Source: Flavobacteriales bacterium
GTDB lineage: Bacteria > Bacteroidota > Bacteroidia > Flavobacteriales_F > PHOS-HE28
Reading direction: 5' to 3'
Assembly: GCA_016710965.1 (NCBI GenBank)
Contig: JADJTW010000005.1
Coordinates: forward strand, 124,001 to 188,000
DNA: 64,000 nt
Every line of letters begins with the position of its first letter. The stretch's first letter is position 1. Under the pieces are notes generated by a model that was not told where the DNA came from, did not search any database, and saw only the letters and a list, made by a program, of their open reading frames with translations. Of the stretch, positions 8,501 through 15,905 are shown piece after piece. Made by a program: the position numbers and the translations under genes.

Positions 8501-9966
8501 ATGGCGGGTTGAGGATCGATTACCTGAACACGCGATACAGCTTCTCCACCCAGGTGAACATCGAGCCCGACATGTTCACCTTCGATCGTGCTGTCGTGAA
8601 GGATGAGGAGGGCCATACGGCCACGGTGGGTGCCACGGTGATACATGAACGGCTGCGCAACTGGAACTATGACATATGGGGCAGCATGACGAACATGCTG
8701 GTGCTGAACACGACGGTTGCCATGAACCCGCGCTACTATGGCAAGGGCTACGGCACTGGCGAGTTCGGCGTGAGCGGCTCACGAGGCGTGCTGGAGATCA
8801 ATGTGGATGCCACCACCGCACCGGGCACCGATATCCGTTTCCCCGTGGGCGGCAGCACCGAAGTGTCGCCCATCGGCTTCATCGATTTCACCGCTGCTGA
8901 TACTTCGTTGATAGAAGAGGAAGTGGACCTCAGCGGCGTGCGGCTGGACATGGACATACAGGTGACGCCTGACGCCCGCTTCGAATTGATCTTCGATCCG
9001 CTCGTAGGCGATATCATGAGCGGGCGTGGGACAGGCAACATGGAGATGACCGTTACGCCCAGCGGAGCGTTCAGCATGACGGGGCAGGTGCAGGTCACCG
9101 ACGGCGATTACCTCTTCACCCTGCGCAACGTGGTGAACAAGCGCTTCCAGGTGCAGCCCGGCGGGCGCATCGTGTGGTACGGCGACCCCTTCGATGCACA
9201 ATTGGACCTGAATGCGATCTACAAGGTGCGCGCATCGCTGTACGACATCGTACCGCCCAGCGAACGCACCGAAGCCTACAAGAAGCGCGTGCCCGTGGAT
9301 GTGGTCATGCACCTCACGGATAAGCTCATGAACCCGGAGATCACCTTCCAGGTCCGACTGCCCAGTGTGGATGAAAGCGTGAAGGCCCAGGTGGCCAGCG
9401 TGCTCAGCACCGAGCAGGAGATGAACCGGCAGGTATTCGCTCTCATCGTGCTCAATAAATTCCTGCAGCCGCCGGTGTACGTGGGCGCAGGCGAGCCCAC
9501 GGGCACCGGGAATGTCGCGGGCACCACCACCAGCGAATTGCTCAGCAACCAGGTGAGCAACTGGCTCAGCGGTCTCAGCAACGATTTCGATCTCGGCCTC
9601 AACTACCGTCCCGGCGACAACATCACGCAGGACGAATTGGAGGTGGCGCTCAGCACTCAGCTCTTCAATGAGCGCCTCCTGTTGAGCACAAACGTCGGCG
9701 TGCAGTACGGCGCGCGAGCCAGTGCCAACGCAGGCAACACCCTCGTTGGCGATTTCCAATTGGATTACCTGCTCACCGATGATGGCCGCTTGCGCTTGAA
9801 GGCTTACAGCGTGACCAACGACCGCAACCTCAACCAGGCCGATCAGGCTCCAACGACACAAGCCACCGGCGTCGCCTTCCGTGAAGACTTCGATAGCCTC
9901 GGCGAACTGGGGCAGAAGCTGCTCAACCTCTTCAGGCGCTCGGAGAAGGACAGGGTCTTCGAGTGA
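5533..9966 (+). CDS. Translocation/assembly module TamB-like protein
   Basis: 1477 residues from a GTG at 5533. One N-terminal membrane anchor (ITVFTVLLLAILIAGLLAIP) follows a basic stretch, then a long AsmA/TamB beta-rich periplasmic region. The C-terminal roughly 450 residues are the TamB (DUF490) domain, with blocks such as RGTGNMEMTVTPSGAFSMTG and GDYLFTLRNVVNKRFQVQPG. Proteins of this family bridge inner and outer membranes and help lipid transport or outer-membrane protein assembly. In-frame ATGs upstream lie before the predicted start of transcription, so GTG is chosen; the start remains moderately uncertain. A small acyltransferase follows closely, fitting an envelope-lipid theme. Confidence 0.9.
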   Translation: MASPLSRWLKRIARWTGITVFTVLLLAILIAGLLAIPSVQTRVASYVADWASERTGADIRIGAVSIALDGSVRLGGVFVGDLRGDTLFAIPELDVKGVRFSTERRLLQLSALELHGVRFNLRTAKDDAHSNLTNLLAKLTTGDTSATGDDWTVRCTRFLIDGFHFSFHDERAEQRPFGVDFKHIDIPDAHLHGTMLSVVGDSIHAAIQRISLSERSGLRVDRLKGLTTVSGHGVMVGGMYLRTPRSRVTGDLVMASDDWDAFNEFTQQVRLKLDLDSSLMDMADISWFAPELQGIELPLRISGKVHGTIAELKGKGLAIGFGERSLFRGSAELSGLPYINETFMLLDIVELRTTNDDLHHLPIPPFTSGEMLQLPEEMELLGSMSYAGRFTGFLRAFTAQGRASCALGDMRTNISYTRDTITDHIMLSGRAATESFQLGRLLGTRTIGAMAADVRLNANGRTLRTMKIDLDGVFPLFTLNNEALTGITATGHIERNLFNGELHARNDKLWLDFKGLADMRKRWPEVDFFAKVQHADLRELGFTRKPGYNTVSLDVAARGRLSPDSLRGSLQVSDISYCDEDGEHDLGDILLESDRLNGENVLRLDASFAQAEVVGTFLPTRLPEALAHVVYSVFPSLTDEVVYTHEEQRFSFQVVAKETEEILSLFIPGLVIDSGASVSGSFSTRTFDFDLTGDLPHAHYGAWAIDSVKLIADKTLDLLAFSARSTRQHVSDSLWFGGTAITGKAYQDELELELGWDESNSGTNGDLELTGEVRGMRSLTLDLLPSQLYFGRGAWSNSRVARFTIDSSTVVVDSLVLTNGAQRIVLDGAVSRDPLQGLSFELADVDLLNLAPLLDGPVLTGTIGGDGRLYDVYGAPYIVSFLCADTVKVSDKPVGDIRFAATWLEGQSALDLNGTLTRGPIKALDFTGRLGVAKGSALDMMLLLDRFDMALVNPYLPDGISDIRGFVTGKIKLYGTLTEPEIKGKVDLTDGGLRIDYLNTRYSFSTQVNIEPDMFTFDRAVVKDEEGHTATVGATVIHERLRNWNYDIWGSMTNMLVLNTTVAMNPRYYGKGYGTGEFGVSGSRGVLEINVDATTAPGTDIRFPVGGSTEVSPIGFIDFTAADTSLIEEEVDLSGVRLDMDIQVTPDARFELIFDPLVGDIMSGRGTGNMEMTVTPSGAFSMTGQVQVTDGDYLFTLRNVVNKRFQVQPGGRIVWYGDPFDAQLDLNAIYKVRASLYDIVPPSERTEAYKKRVPVDVVMHLTDKLMNPEITFQVRLPSVDESVKAQVASVLSTEQEMNRQVFALIVLNKFLQPPVYVGAGEPTGTGNVAGTTTSELLSNQVSNWLSGLSNDFDLGLNYRPGDNITQDELEVALSTQLFNERLLLSTNVGVQYGARASANAGNTLVGDFQLDYLLTDDGRLRLKAYSVTNDRNLNQADQAPTTQATGVAFREDFDSLGELGQKLLNLFRRSEKDRVFE

Positions 9967-10053
9967 GTGTTGGCGTGCGATGGATGGGCGATCCCACCGA
10001 GCATCCAGCCACCGTTCGCGTCATTGTCCTGTGGATCATCTTTGCCCGCACGC

Positions 10054-10602
10054 ATGCGCCCCCTCTTCCGCTTCTTCCTCTGCACCGTCTTCGGCTGGAA
10101 GGTGCGGGATGAAAGGCCCAAGGACCTCGATCGTTTCATCGTGGTGGTGGCGCCCCACACCAGCAACTGGGATTTCCTCGTGGGCCTGGCAGTGCGAAGC
10201 GTGGCCCGGCTCAACGATGTGAAGGACCTGGGCAAGGATGCCCTCTTCAAACCCCCTTACGGCTGGTTCTTCCGCGCCGTGGGCGGCTATCCGGTGGACC
10301 GCAGCAAGCATAACAACCTGGTGGATGCTGTTGTAGCCATGTTCAAGCGTGGCGAGATTAAGAAGATCGCCATCACCCCAGAGGGCACTCGCCGGTACCA
10401 GCCGAACTGGAAGACCGGCTTCCACCGCATAGCCACCGGCGCGGGCGTGCCCATCATCCTATGCACGTTCGACTACGCAGCGAAAGAAGCCATACTAACG
10501 GCGCCCTTCCCCCTCACTGCGGATCCCGAAGCCGATATCGAACGCATGAAGGACTGGTTCAGGCCGCATAAGGGCAAGAACCCCGAGGACGGTGTGCGTT
10601 AG
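10054..10602 (+). CDS. Lysophospholipid acyltransferase family protein (PlsC-like)
   Basis: 182 residues from the ATG at 10054. The acyltransferase signature HX4D is present as H-TSNW-D in VVAPHTSNWDFLVG, and the second block PEGTRR is present in AITPEGTRRYQPNWKTG. It probably transfers an acyl chain to a lysophospholipid or glycerophosphate at the inner membrane. It is shorter than classical PlsC and resembles the short family fused or linked to envelope genes. A near-consensus box (CATCTTTG, 10037-10044) lies just upstream, so it may have its own promoter besides read-through from the TamB-like gene. Confidence 0.85.
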   Translation: MRPLFRFFLCTVFGWKVRDERPKDLDRFIVVVAPHTSNWDFLVGLAVRSVARLNDVKDLGKDALFKPPYGWFFRAVGGYPVDRSKHNNLVDAVVAMFKRGEIKKIAITPEGTRRYQPNWKTGFHRIATGAGVPIILCTFDYAAKEAILTAPFPLTADPEADIERMKDWFRPHKGKNPEDGVR

Positions 10603-10632
10603 GGCACGATGGTTGAAAGCGAGGCACCACCG

Positions 10633-11154
10633 ATGAGACGATACTTCCTTGTTCCGCTCTTGATAGCCCAAGTCGGATTCGCGCAGCAGTTCTTTCCGCC
10701 CATGTCCGGTGAGACCGCTGAGGGCAGGGAACTCACACTGCCCGTAAAGAACGCGAAGGCCTTCACCATCATCGGATTGGCATATAGCCAGAAGGCACAG
10801 CCTGACTTGGAAGAGTGGTTCGAGCCGGCCTACTTGCGATTCGTGGCGAAGCACGGCCTTTTCGCCGGAGCATACGATTGCGAGGTGTACTTCGTGCCGC
10901 TCTTTACCGGGCTGAACAAGGCTGCCTATGAACCGAGCATGAGGAAGTTCCGGAAGAGCGCTGCGCCCGATATCATCCAGCACGTCATCTTCAGCAAGGC
11001 GGATATCGAACCGCTCAAGGAGGCCCTCGACCTGCGCGAAAGAGATGTTCCCTACTTCTTCATCCTGGACGGCGAGGGCCGCATCATCCATCGCGCTCAG
11101 GGAAACTACACCGACGAGAAGCTCGAGGCCATGGAGGAGGTGCTTCTCCGTTGA
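10633..11154 (+). CDS. Secreted thioredoxin-fold-like hypothetical protein
   Basis: 173 residues from the ATG at 10633 (signal peptide MRRYFLVPLLIAQVGFAQ). The body follows a thioredoxin/ATP10-like order: a strand with AFTIIGLAYSQKAQPDLEEW, central helices, and late strands DVPYFFILDGEGRIIHRAQGNYTDEKLEAM, similar to the cis-Pro and last-strand region. No CxxC is present at the expected place, so redox activity is not supported. It lies 30 bases after the acyltransferase and is probably cotranscribed. The family name is tentative. Confidence 0.6.
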   Translation: MRRYFLVPLLIAQVGFAQQFFPPMSGETAEGRELTLPVKNAKAFTIIGLAYSQKAQPDLEEWFEPAYLRFVAKHGLFAGAYDCEVYFVPLFTGLNKAAYEPSMRKFRKSAAPDIIQHVIFSKADIEPLKEALDLRERDVPYFFILDGEGRIIHRAQGNYTDEKLEAMEEVLLR

Positions 11155-11167
11155 GGCCGGTCTCTTC

Positions 11168-11175
11168 TACATTCG
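11168..11175 (+). promoter_or_regulatory. -7 box (TACATTCG) of cyclophilin gene
   Basis: TACATTCG followed by CAACC. The predicted leader to the ATG at 11194 is about 16 bases. Confidence 0.5.
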
Positions 11176-11193
11176 CAACCTCAAAACCGAGTT

Positions 11194-11901
11194 ATGACCA
11201 TGCTCCTACCGATCACGCTTACCGCCCTCATGGGCATTGCCGTTACGGCTTGCACGCCAGCCGCAGAAAGCAACGGCTCCATAGTGGCTGCTACTGAAAA
11301 CCAACCCAACGCCAACACCGTGGACAACACCGAAGGCCTCTTTGCCAGGATCCAGACGAACAAAGGTCTCATCATCATCAAGCTGGAATACGAGAAGGCG
11401 CCCATGACCGTGGCCAACTTCGTGGCCCTGGCCGAAGGCAAGATGAAGAACACTGCGAAGCCCGAAGGCACTCCCTTCTTCGATGGGCTGATCTTCCATC
11501 GCGTGATCCCCGGATTCATGATCCAAGGCGGCGATCCTACGGGCACAGGCATGGGCAATCCCGGCTATGCCTTCGCTGATGAGATCCACCCCGATCTGAA
11601 GCATAACCGCGCTGGCACGCTGAGCATGGCCAACTCGGGCCCTGCCACCAACGGCAGCCAGTTCTTCATTACCAACGGTCCTACCCCGCACCTCGATGGC
11701 CGCCATACCGTGTTCGGCTATGTGAGCCAGGGGCAGGATGTTGTAGATGCCATTGCCGCTGCGCCACGCGACCAGCGCGACCGTCCCAACGAGGATGTTC
11801 GTATGGAGAAGGTGACGATAGAGCGGGAGGGCAAGGCTGCCAAGGCCTGGGATGCCATGGCCGTGCTCACCGCCAACAAGGATAAGTTCCGCTCGCGCTA
11901 G
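11194..11901 (+). CDS. Cyclophilin-type peptidyl-prolyl isomerase, lipoprotein
   Basis: 235 residues. A lipoprotein signal ends in AVTAC (Cys at about residue 20), so the enzyme is probably anchored in the cell envelope. The cyclophilin domain shows FHRVIPGFMIQGGDPTGTG with the catalytic Arg, plus NGSQFFIT and LDGRHTVFGYV. The family catalyses cis/trans isomerisation of X-Pro bonds and helps fold exported proteins. The stop lies one base from the stop of the convergent helicase gene. A strong hairpin in the helicase 3' end can serve as this gene's terminator. Confidence 0.93.
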   Translation: MTMLLPITLTALMGIAVTACTPAAESNGSIVAATENQPNANTVDNTEGLFARIQTNKGLIIIKLEYEKAPMTVANFVALAEGKMKNTAKPEGTPFFDGLIFHRVIPGFMIQGGDPTGTGMGNPGYAFADEIHPDLKHNRAGTLSMANSGPATNGSQFFITNGPTPHLDGRHTVFGYVSQGQDVVDAIAAAPRDQRDRPNEDVRMEKVTIEREGKAAKAWDAMAVLTANKDKFRSR

Positions 11902-11902
11902 A

Positions 11903-13132
11903 TCAGCGACGACCACCAGCGCCCTGACCACGGCCACCGCTTCGGCGGTGGCCGTTCGCTTTACCGGCAACGCGGGCCTTGGGGTCGTACACCGGGCCGC
12001 GTATCCCATCGGGCAGCGGCATCTTCTTCACCTCGTAGCCGATCAGCGATTCGATACGGCCGAATTCCCGCATCTCCTTCTCGTTCACGAAGGTGATGGC
12101 CGTGCCCTTCTTGGCGGCGCGCGCCGTGCGGCCCACTCGGTGCACATAGTCCTCCGGGTCGCGCGGCACATCGTAGTTGATCACCAAGTCGATGTCGTCG
12201 ATATCGATGCCCCGGCTCACCACATCCGTGGCCACGAGCATGCGCAGCTTGCGATTGCGGAAGGCCAGCATCACCTCCTCGCGCTCGCTCTGCTCCAAGT
12301 CACTGTGCATTCCGCGGGCATTGAAGCCCTTCTTCTGCAGATGGCGGTTGAGGTTCTTCACCTCGATCTTGCGGCCTGCGAATATGACGATGCTGGTAGC
12401 GTCGTTCGTGTTCAGGATGTGCTCCAGGCAGGCGGCCTTCTGCATGTCGTACACCACGTATGCCTGCTGGTCCACGCCCTCGGCAGGCTTGCTCAGCGCG
12501 ATGGAGATCTCCATGGGGTCATGGAGGATGCGTTTGGCCAGGTCGCGAATGGCGGGCGGCATGGTAGCGCTGAACATGAGCGTCTGCCGCTCCTTGGGCA
12601 GAAAGGTGATGATGCGGTTGATGTCGTCGATGAAGCCCATGTCCATCATCCGATCGGCCTCGTCGAGCACGAGGAACTCGATGCCCTTCACGGGCACATA
12701 GCCCAGGTTGAGGTGGCTGAGCAGCTTACCGGGTGTCGCGATCACCACTTCGACACCACCGGTGAGCGCCTGCTTCTGCTGGTCGAAGGTGCTGCCATCG
12801 CTGCCGCCGTAGAGCGGTATGGAGGTGATAGGGGTGAAGTAGGCGATGGCCTGCAATTGCTGGTCGATCTGCAAAGCCAGTTCGCGCGTGGGCACCACGA
12901 TGAGCGCGCGGATGGAGCCTTCCTCCTTCGGGCGGTATCCGGTGATCACATCGATGAGCGGAAGCAGGAAGGCGGCCGTCTTCCCAGTGCCGGTCTGAGC
13001 GCAGGCGATGAGGTCGCGGTGGTCCAGCACAGCCGGGATGGCTTGCTGCTGAATGGGCGTGGGTACCCTGATGTTCATGTGCTCGAGGCCGTTCAGCAGA
13101 TCGCTGCTGAGGCCGAGCGAATGGAAATCCAT
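11903..13132 (-). CDS. DEAD-box RNA helicase (RhlE-like)
   Basis: 409 residues from the ATG at 13132. All helicase motifs are visible: Q motif PTPIQQQAIP, I AQTGTGKT, Ia PTRELALQ, II DEAD, III SAT, V ATDVVSRGIDI and VI HRVGRTARA. A short basic Gly/Arg tail (GHRRSGGRGQ) follows, typical of RNA-binding tails. It probably unwinds structured RNA in ribosome assembly or mRNA decay. A second ATG at 13159 is equally possible: a -7 box TATCTTCG at 13171-13178 gives a leader of about 9 bases to it. The internal ATG is preferred because homologues usually start next to the F-x-x-L-G-L segment. Confidence 0.93.
   Translation of the reverse strand: MDFHSLGLSSDLLNGLEHMNIRVPTPIQQQAIPAVLDHRDLIACAQTGTGKTAAFLLPLIDVITGYRPKEEGSIRALIVVPTRELALQIDQQLQAIAYFTPITSIPLYGGSDGSTFDQQKQALTGGVEVVIATPGKLLSHLNLGYVPVKGIEFLVLDEADRMMDMGFIDDINRIITFLPKERQTLMFSATMPPAIRDLAKRILHDPMEISIALSKPAEGVDQQAYVVYDMQKAACLEHILNTNDATSIVIFAGRKIEVKNLNRHLQKKGFNARGMHSDLEQSEREEVMLAFRNRKLRMLVATDVVSRGIDIDDIDLVINYDVPRDPEDYVHRVGRTARAAKKGTAITFVNEKEMREFGRIESLIGYEVKKMPLPDGIRGPVYDPKARVAGKANGHRRSGGRGQGAGGRR
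11931..11954 (+). terminator. Hairpin terminator inside the convergent helicase gene
   Basis: CGGCCACCGC, loop TTCG, GCGGTGGCCG, then TTCGCTTT. The 10-bp perfect stem lies 30 bases after the cyclophilin stop but within the helicase coding 3' end. Confidence 0.6.
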
Positions 13133-13198
13133 GGTAGGAGGTGGGAGCGTGTGCTCCATGTTGAAGGGTGCGAAGATAGGCGGGTGCGTCGGGCGCGC

Positions 13199-15106
13199 TC
13201 AGGAAGCCTTGCGCTGCTCCATGCCTTCGGGGAAGAAGGTGAGGCAGAACGTGGTGCCGGCGCCTTTCAGCATGCGCATCCGGCCGTTTAGCTGCTGGGC
13301 CAACGCATCGATCAACTGCAAGCCGAAGGACCCTTCGCGCAGGTATGCTCCTTGTTCACCGCTGCCACCGCCATCGTCGCTGAAGAGCAGTTCGTAGCCA
13401 TTGCCGCTGGGCCGCAGGACGATCCGCACCGACCCGAAACCGCGCTCAGCGAAGGCGTACTTGATCGCGTTGGTGAGCAGTTCATTCACCACCAGGCTGA
13501 GCGGCATGAGGTCCTGAGCGGAGAGGTTCACGTGCGCTACATCCACGAGCACGCTGATGGAATCGTGGCGGCCATGGGCGGCAAGCACGTTGCGGGCCAG
13601 GTCTTCGAGGTGGCCTTTCACAGGGATGCGTTCCTCTCCACCGCTGCGATAGATGCTGCCGTGGACCATGGACATGGCACGTATGCGGCCCTGCGCCTCC
13701 TTGAGCAGCTTGGCCGTAGCGGGGTCCTGTAAGCCCCCGCATTGCATATTCAGCAGGCTGTCCACCACTTGCAGGTTGTTCTTCACGCGGTGGTGGATCT
13801 CCTTGATCACGATGTCCTTCTGCTCTTCGCTCATGAGCGATTCCGCCAAGCGCATGTTCTGCCGCTGCAGTTCCAGGTTCTTGGCGTGTATCTCGTCCTT
13901 CTGCCGTTCGATCACCGCATTCTTCAGTCGCGAGCGTCGTGCGGTGCGCACGCTGTTGCGGCTGGTGAAGAAGAGCGCCATGGCCAGAAGCAGGAAGAGC
14001 GCAGCGGCGCCCATCAGGTAGAGGTTCGATACGCGCTGCTCTGCGATAGTGGCTTCGTTGCGGGCGTTCTGGTCGCGCAGTTCCCAATTGTCCTTGTCCT
14101 TGCGCTCCAGGTCGTACATCACTTGCATGCCCGCAAGGGTGAGATCGAGCCCGGTGGCTTGCACAGAGTCGATCATGGCATGGTAGGCGCGTAAGTGAAC
14201 GAGCGCGTTCTCCCATTCCTTGCCTGTGGCGGCCGTACGGTATTGCAGGTGCAGGAGCGCCGCACGATTATCCGGGCTGTCCACTTGCGGCAGCAGTGCT
14301 GCGGCTGCATGCACATCCGTGCGGGCCTCCTGCGCGCGGCCCATGCCCAAGGCGGCGTTGGCCTGGTCCAGGAGCAGCTCGAAGCGCTCAGTCGGGGTGC
14401 CGTCCGTGCCTAGCACACGCGAGGCCATCGTGAGGTAAGGCAGCGCGTTGTTGAAATCGCCCTGGGCCATGGACGAACGTGCCATCAGCAGCCGCACGCG
14501 CGCCTTCTCGACACTATCAGCAGGGGCGTTGCAATGCGTCAATGCGCGCTCGGCCACCTTCATCACTTCATCGAAGCGCCCGGCCTGGAGCAATGCGTTC
14601 ATCAGGAATCGTTCGGCCTGCTGTATGGCGGCCTTGTCCTTGGTGCTCAGGATGACCGCGAGCGCGTTGCGCGCTTCTTCCACGGACTTATCCATCCGGC
14701 TGTTGGTGCGGTATGCCGTACTGAGCGCTTGCAAGTCGGAACCGATGCGGCTGGCATCGGCAAGGACCTGCGCGATCTCCAAGGCCCGCATGGTCGTGCG
14801 CAAGTGCTCCGGGTACAATCCCAGTCGCAGTTGTACTTCGCCCTGCATGGCCAGCGCATCGTGCTCGATGCGCTGATCGCCGCTCTGCTCGGCAAAGCGC
14901 AGTGCGTTCATGGCATGTGCAAGTGCGGCGGTCGGGTCGTGCTGCAGGCTGCGGCGTGCGATCTTCACCAAGGCCAGCGATCGCTCGGTCAGGGTGGCAT
15001 CGGCGTCCAGCACGTAGCGCAAGCTGTCGCCGACATTCGAGGCACGCGTGACACAGAGGGCCGTGGTGCTCAACAACAGGGCAAGGGCGAGGTGCGGTCG
15101 GGACAT
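13199..15106 (-). CDS. TPR-containing sensor histidine kinase, HisKA_2 type
   Basis: 635 residues. Signal peptide, then about 330 residues of TPR-like helices in the periplasm, one membrane span (LYLMGAAALFLLLAMALFF), a coiled coil, a HisKA_2 dimerisation domain with phospho-acceptor His in EIHHRVKNNLQ, and a HATPase_c domain (N box NELLTNAIKYAF; G boxes SDDGGGSGE and GSFGLQLI). This kinase class is common in Bacteroidota and usually pairs with LytTR-type regulators, but no response regulator gene lies next to it. The ligand is unknown; the TPR region may sense a protein partner. Confidence 0.9.
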   Translation of the reverse strand: MSRPHLALALLLSTTALCVTRASNVGDSLRYVLDADATLTERSLALVKIARRSLQHDPTAALAHAMNALRFAEQSGDQRIEHDALAMQGEVQLRLGLYPEHLRTTMRALEIAQVLADASRIGSDLQALSTAYRTNSRMDKSVEEARNALAVILSTKDKAAIQQAERFLMNALLQAGRFDEVMKVAERALTHCNAPADSVEKARVRLLMARSSMAQGDFNNALPYLTMASRVLGTDGTPTERFELLLDQANAALGMGRAQEARTDVHAAAALLPQVDSPDNRAALLHLQYRTAATGKEWENALVHLRAYHAMIDSVQATGLDLTLAGMQVMYDLERKDKDNWELRDQNARNEATIAEQRVSNLYLMGAAALFLLLAMALFFTSRNSVRTARRSRLKNAVIERQKDEIHAKNLELQRQNMRLAESLMSEEQKDIVIKEIHHRVKNNLQVVDSLLNMQCGGLQDPATAKLLKEAQGRIRAMSMVHGSIYRSGGEERIPVKGHLEDLARNVLAAHGRHDSISVLVDVAHVNLSAQDLMPLSLVVNELLTNAIKYAFAERGFGSVRIVLRPSGNGYELLFSDDGGGSGEQGAYLREGSFGLQLIDALAQQLNGRMRMLKGAGTTFCLTFFPEGMEQRKAS

Positions 15107-15155
15107 CGGGGCCTTGGTACGGCAGCAATCGAACCGGGTTGCATGCTCGTGCGGT

Positions 15156-15163
15156 TATGTTCG
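15156..15163 (+). promoter_or_regulatory. -7 box (TATGTTCG) of cutC, almost leaderless
   Basis: TATGTTCG followed by CACC, with the ATG at 15168. The predicted start of transcription is within two or three bases of the start codon. Confidence 0.5.
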
Positions 15164-15167
15164 CACC

Positions 15168-15905
15168 ATGCCGGTACTGGTTGAAGTGTGCGTGACCTCG
15201 ATGGAGGAAGCGGTGGCCGCCGAAGCCTGCGGCGCCGATGGCGTGGAACTCTGCTCCTGGCTGGCCTGCGGCGGCATAACGCCCAGTTCCGGTCTGGTGG
15301 ATGCGGTGCGGGGCGCCGTGCGGATCCCCGTGCGCGTGCTGGTGCGGCCGACGCCAGGTGGGTTCGTGTACAACGATGCCGAGGTCCATGCCTTGCTGAC
15401 CGATGCCGAGATCCTAGGCGGAGGCGCGATCGGCCTGGTGAGCGGCGGGCTGCTGGCTGATGGAAGCGCCAGCATGGAACTGATGCACGCCGTGAAGCAA
15501 GTGGCCCCCGAGAGCGAGATCACCTTCCACCGCGCCATCGATCATGCCTTGGATCCGATGGCGGTGCTTGCGGAATGCATGGGCGCGGGTATCGATCGCA
15601 TCCTTACTTCAGGGGGAAGCACGCTGGCGATGGACGGTGCAGGGCTGATCTCACAACTCGTCAAGCGCGCCGGTGATCGGTTCATCGTTGCCGCCGCCGG
15701 TGGGATCAACGCTGGAAATGTGGTGGAACTGATCGAGCGCACCGGTGTGCCCGAAATCCACTTCGCTGCGCAACGACCGAAGAGCGTGCCTGTGCATGCT
15801 GTGGCCATGAGCTCTGCCAACCAAGGGATGAGGTTCGACGTGGAACCGGACCGTGACAAGATCGAAGGGGTGATGAACGCGCTGGCTAAAGCTGGCTTGC
15901 GATGA
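15168..15905 (+). CDS. cutC: Copper homeostasis protein CutC
   Basis: 245 residues, the normal length for CutC, a TIM-barrel protein linked to copper tolerance whose exact activity is unsettled. Recognised from VLVEVCVTSMEEAVAAEACGAD, ELCSWLACGGITPS, RPTPGGFVYND, TFHRAIDHALDP, GIDRILTSGG and AAGGINAGN. The start at 15168 follows directly after a -7 box; the 40 codons upstream in frame are antisense to the histidine kinase. It overlaps the next gene by ATGA, so the two are translationally coupled, an odd partner for a glycosidase. Confidence 0.92.
   Translation: MPVLVEVCVTSMEEAVAAEACGADGVELCSWLACGGITPSSGLVDAVRGAVRIPVRVLVRPTPGGFVYNDAEVHALLTDAEILGGGAIGLVSGGLLADGSASMELMHAVKQVAPESEITFHRAIDHALDPMAVLAECMGAGIDRILTSGGSTLAMDGAGLISQLVKRAGDRFIVAAAGGINAGNVVELIERTGVPEIHFAAQRPKSVPVHAVAMSSANQGMRFDVEPDRDKIEGVMNALAKAGLR

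Noticed and set aside
11852..13291. 479-codon plus-strand frame over the helicase
   Set aside because: Antisense shadow of the DEAD-box gene; no recognisable protein features.
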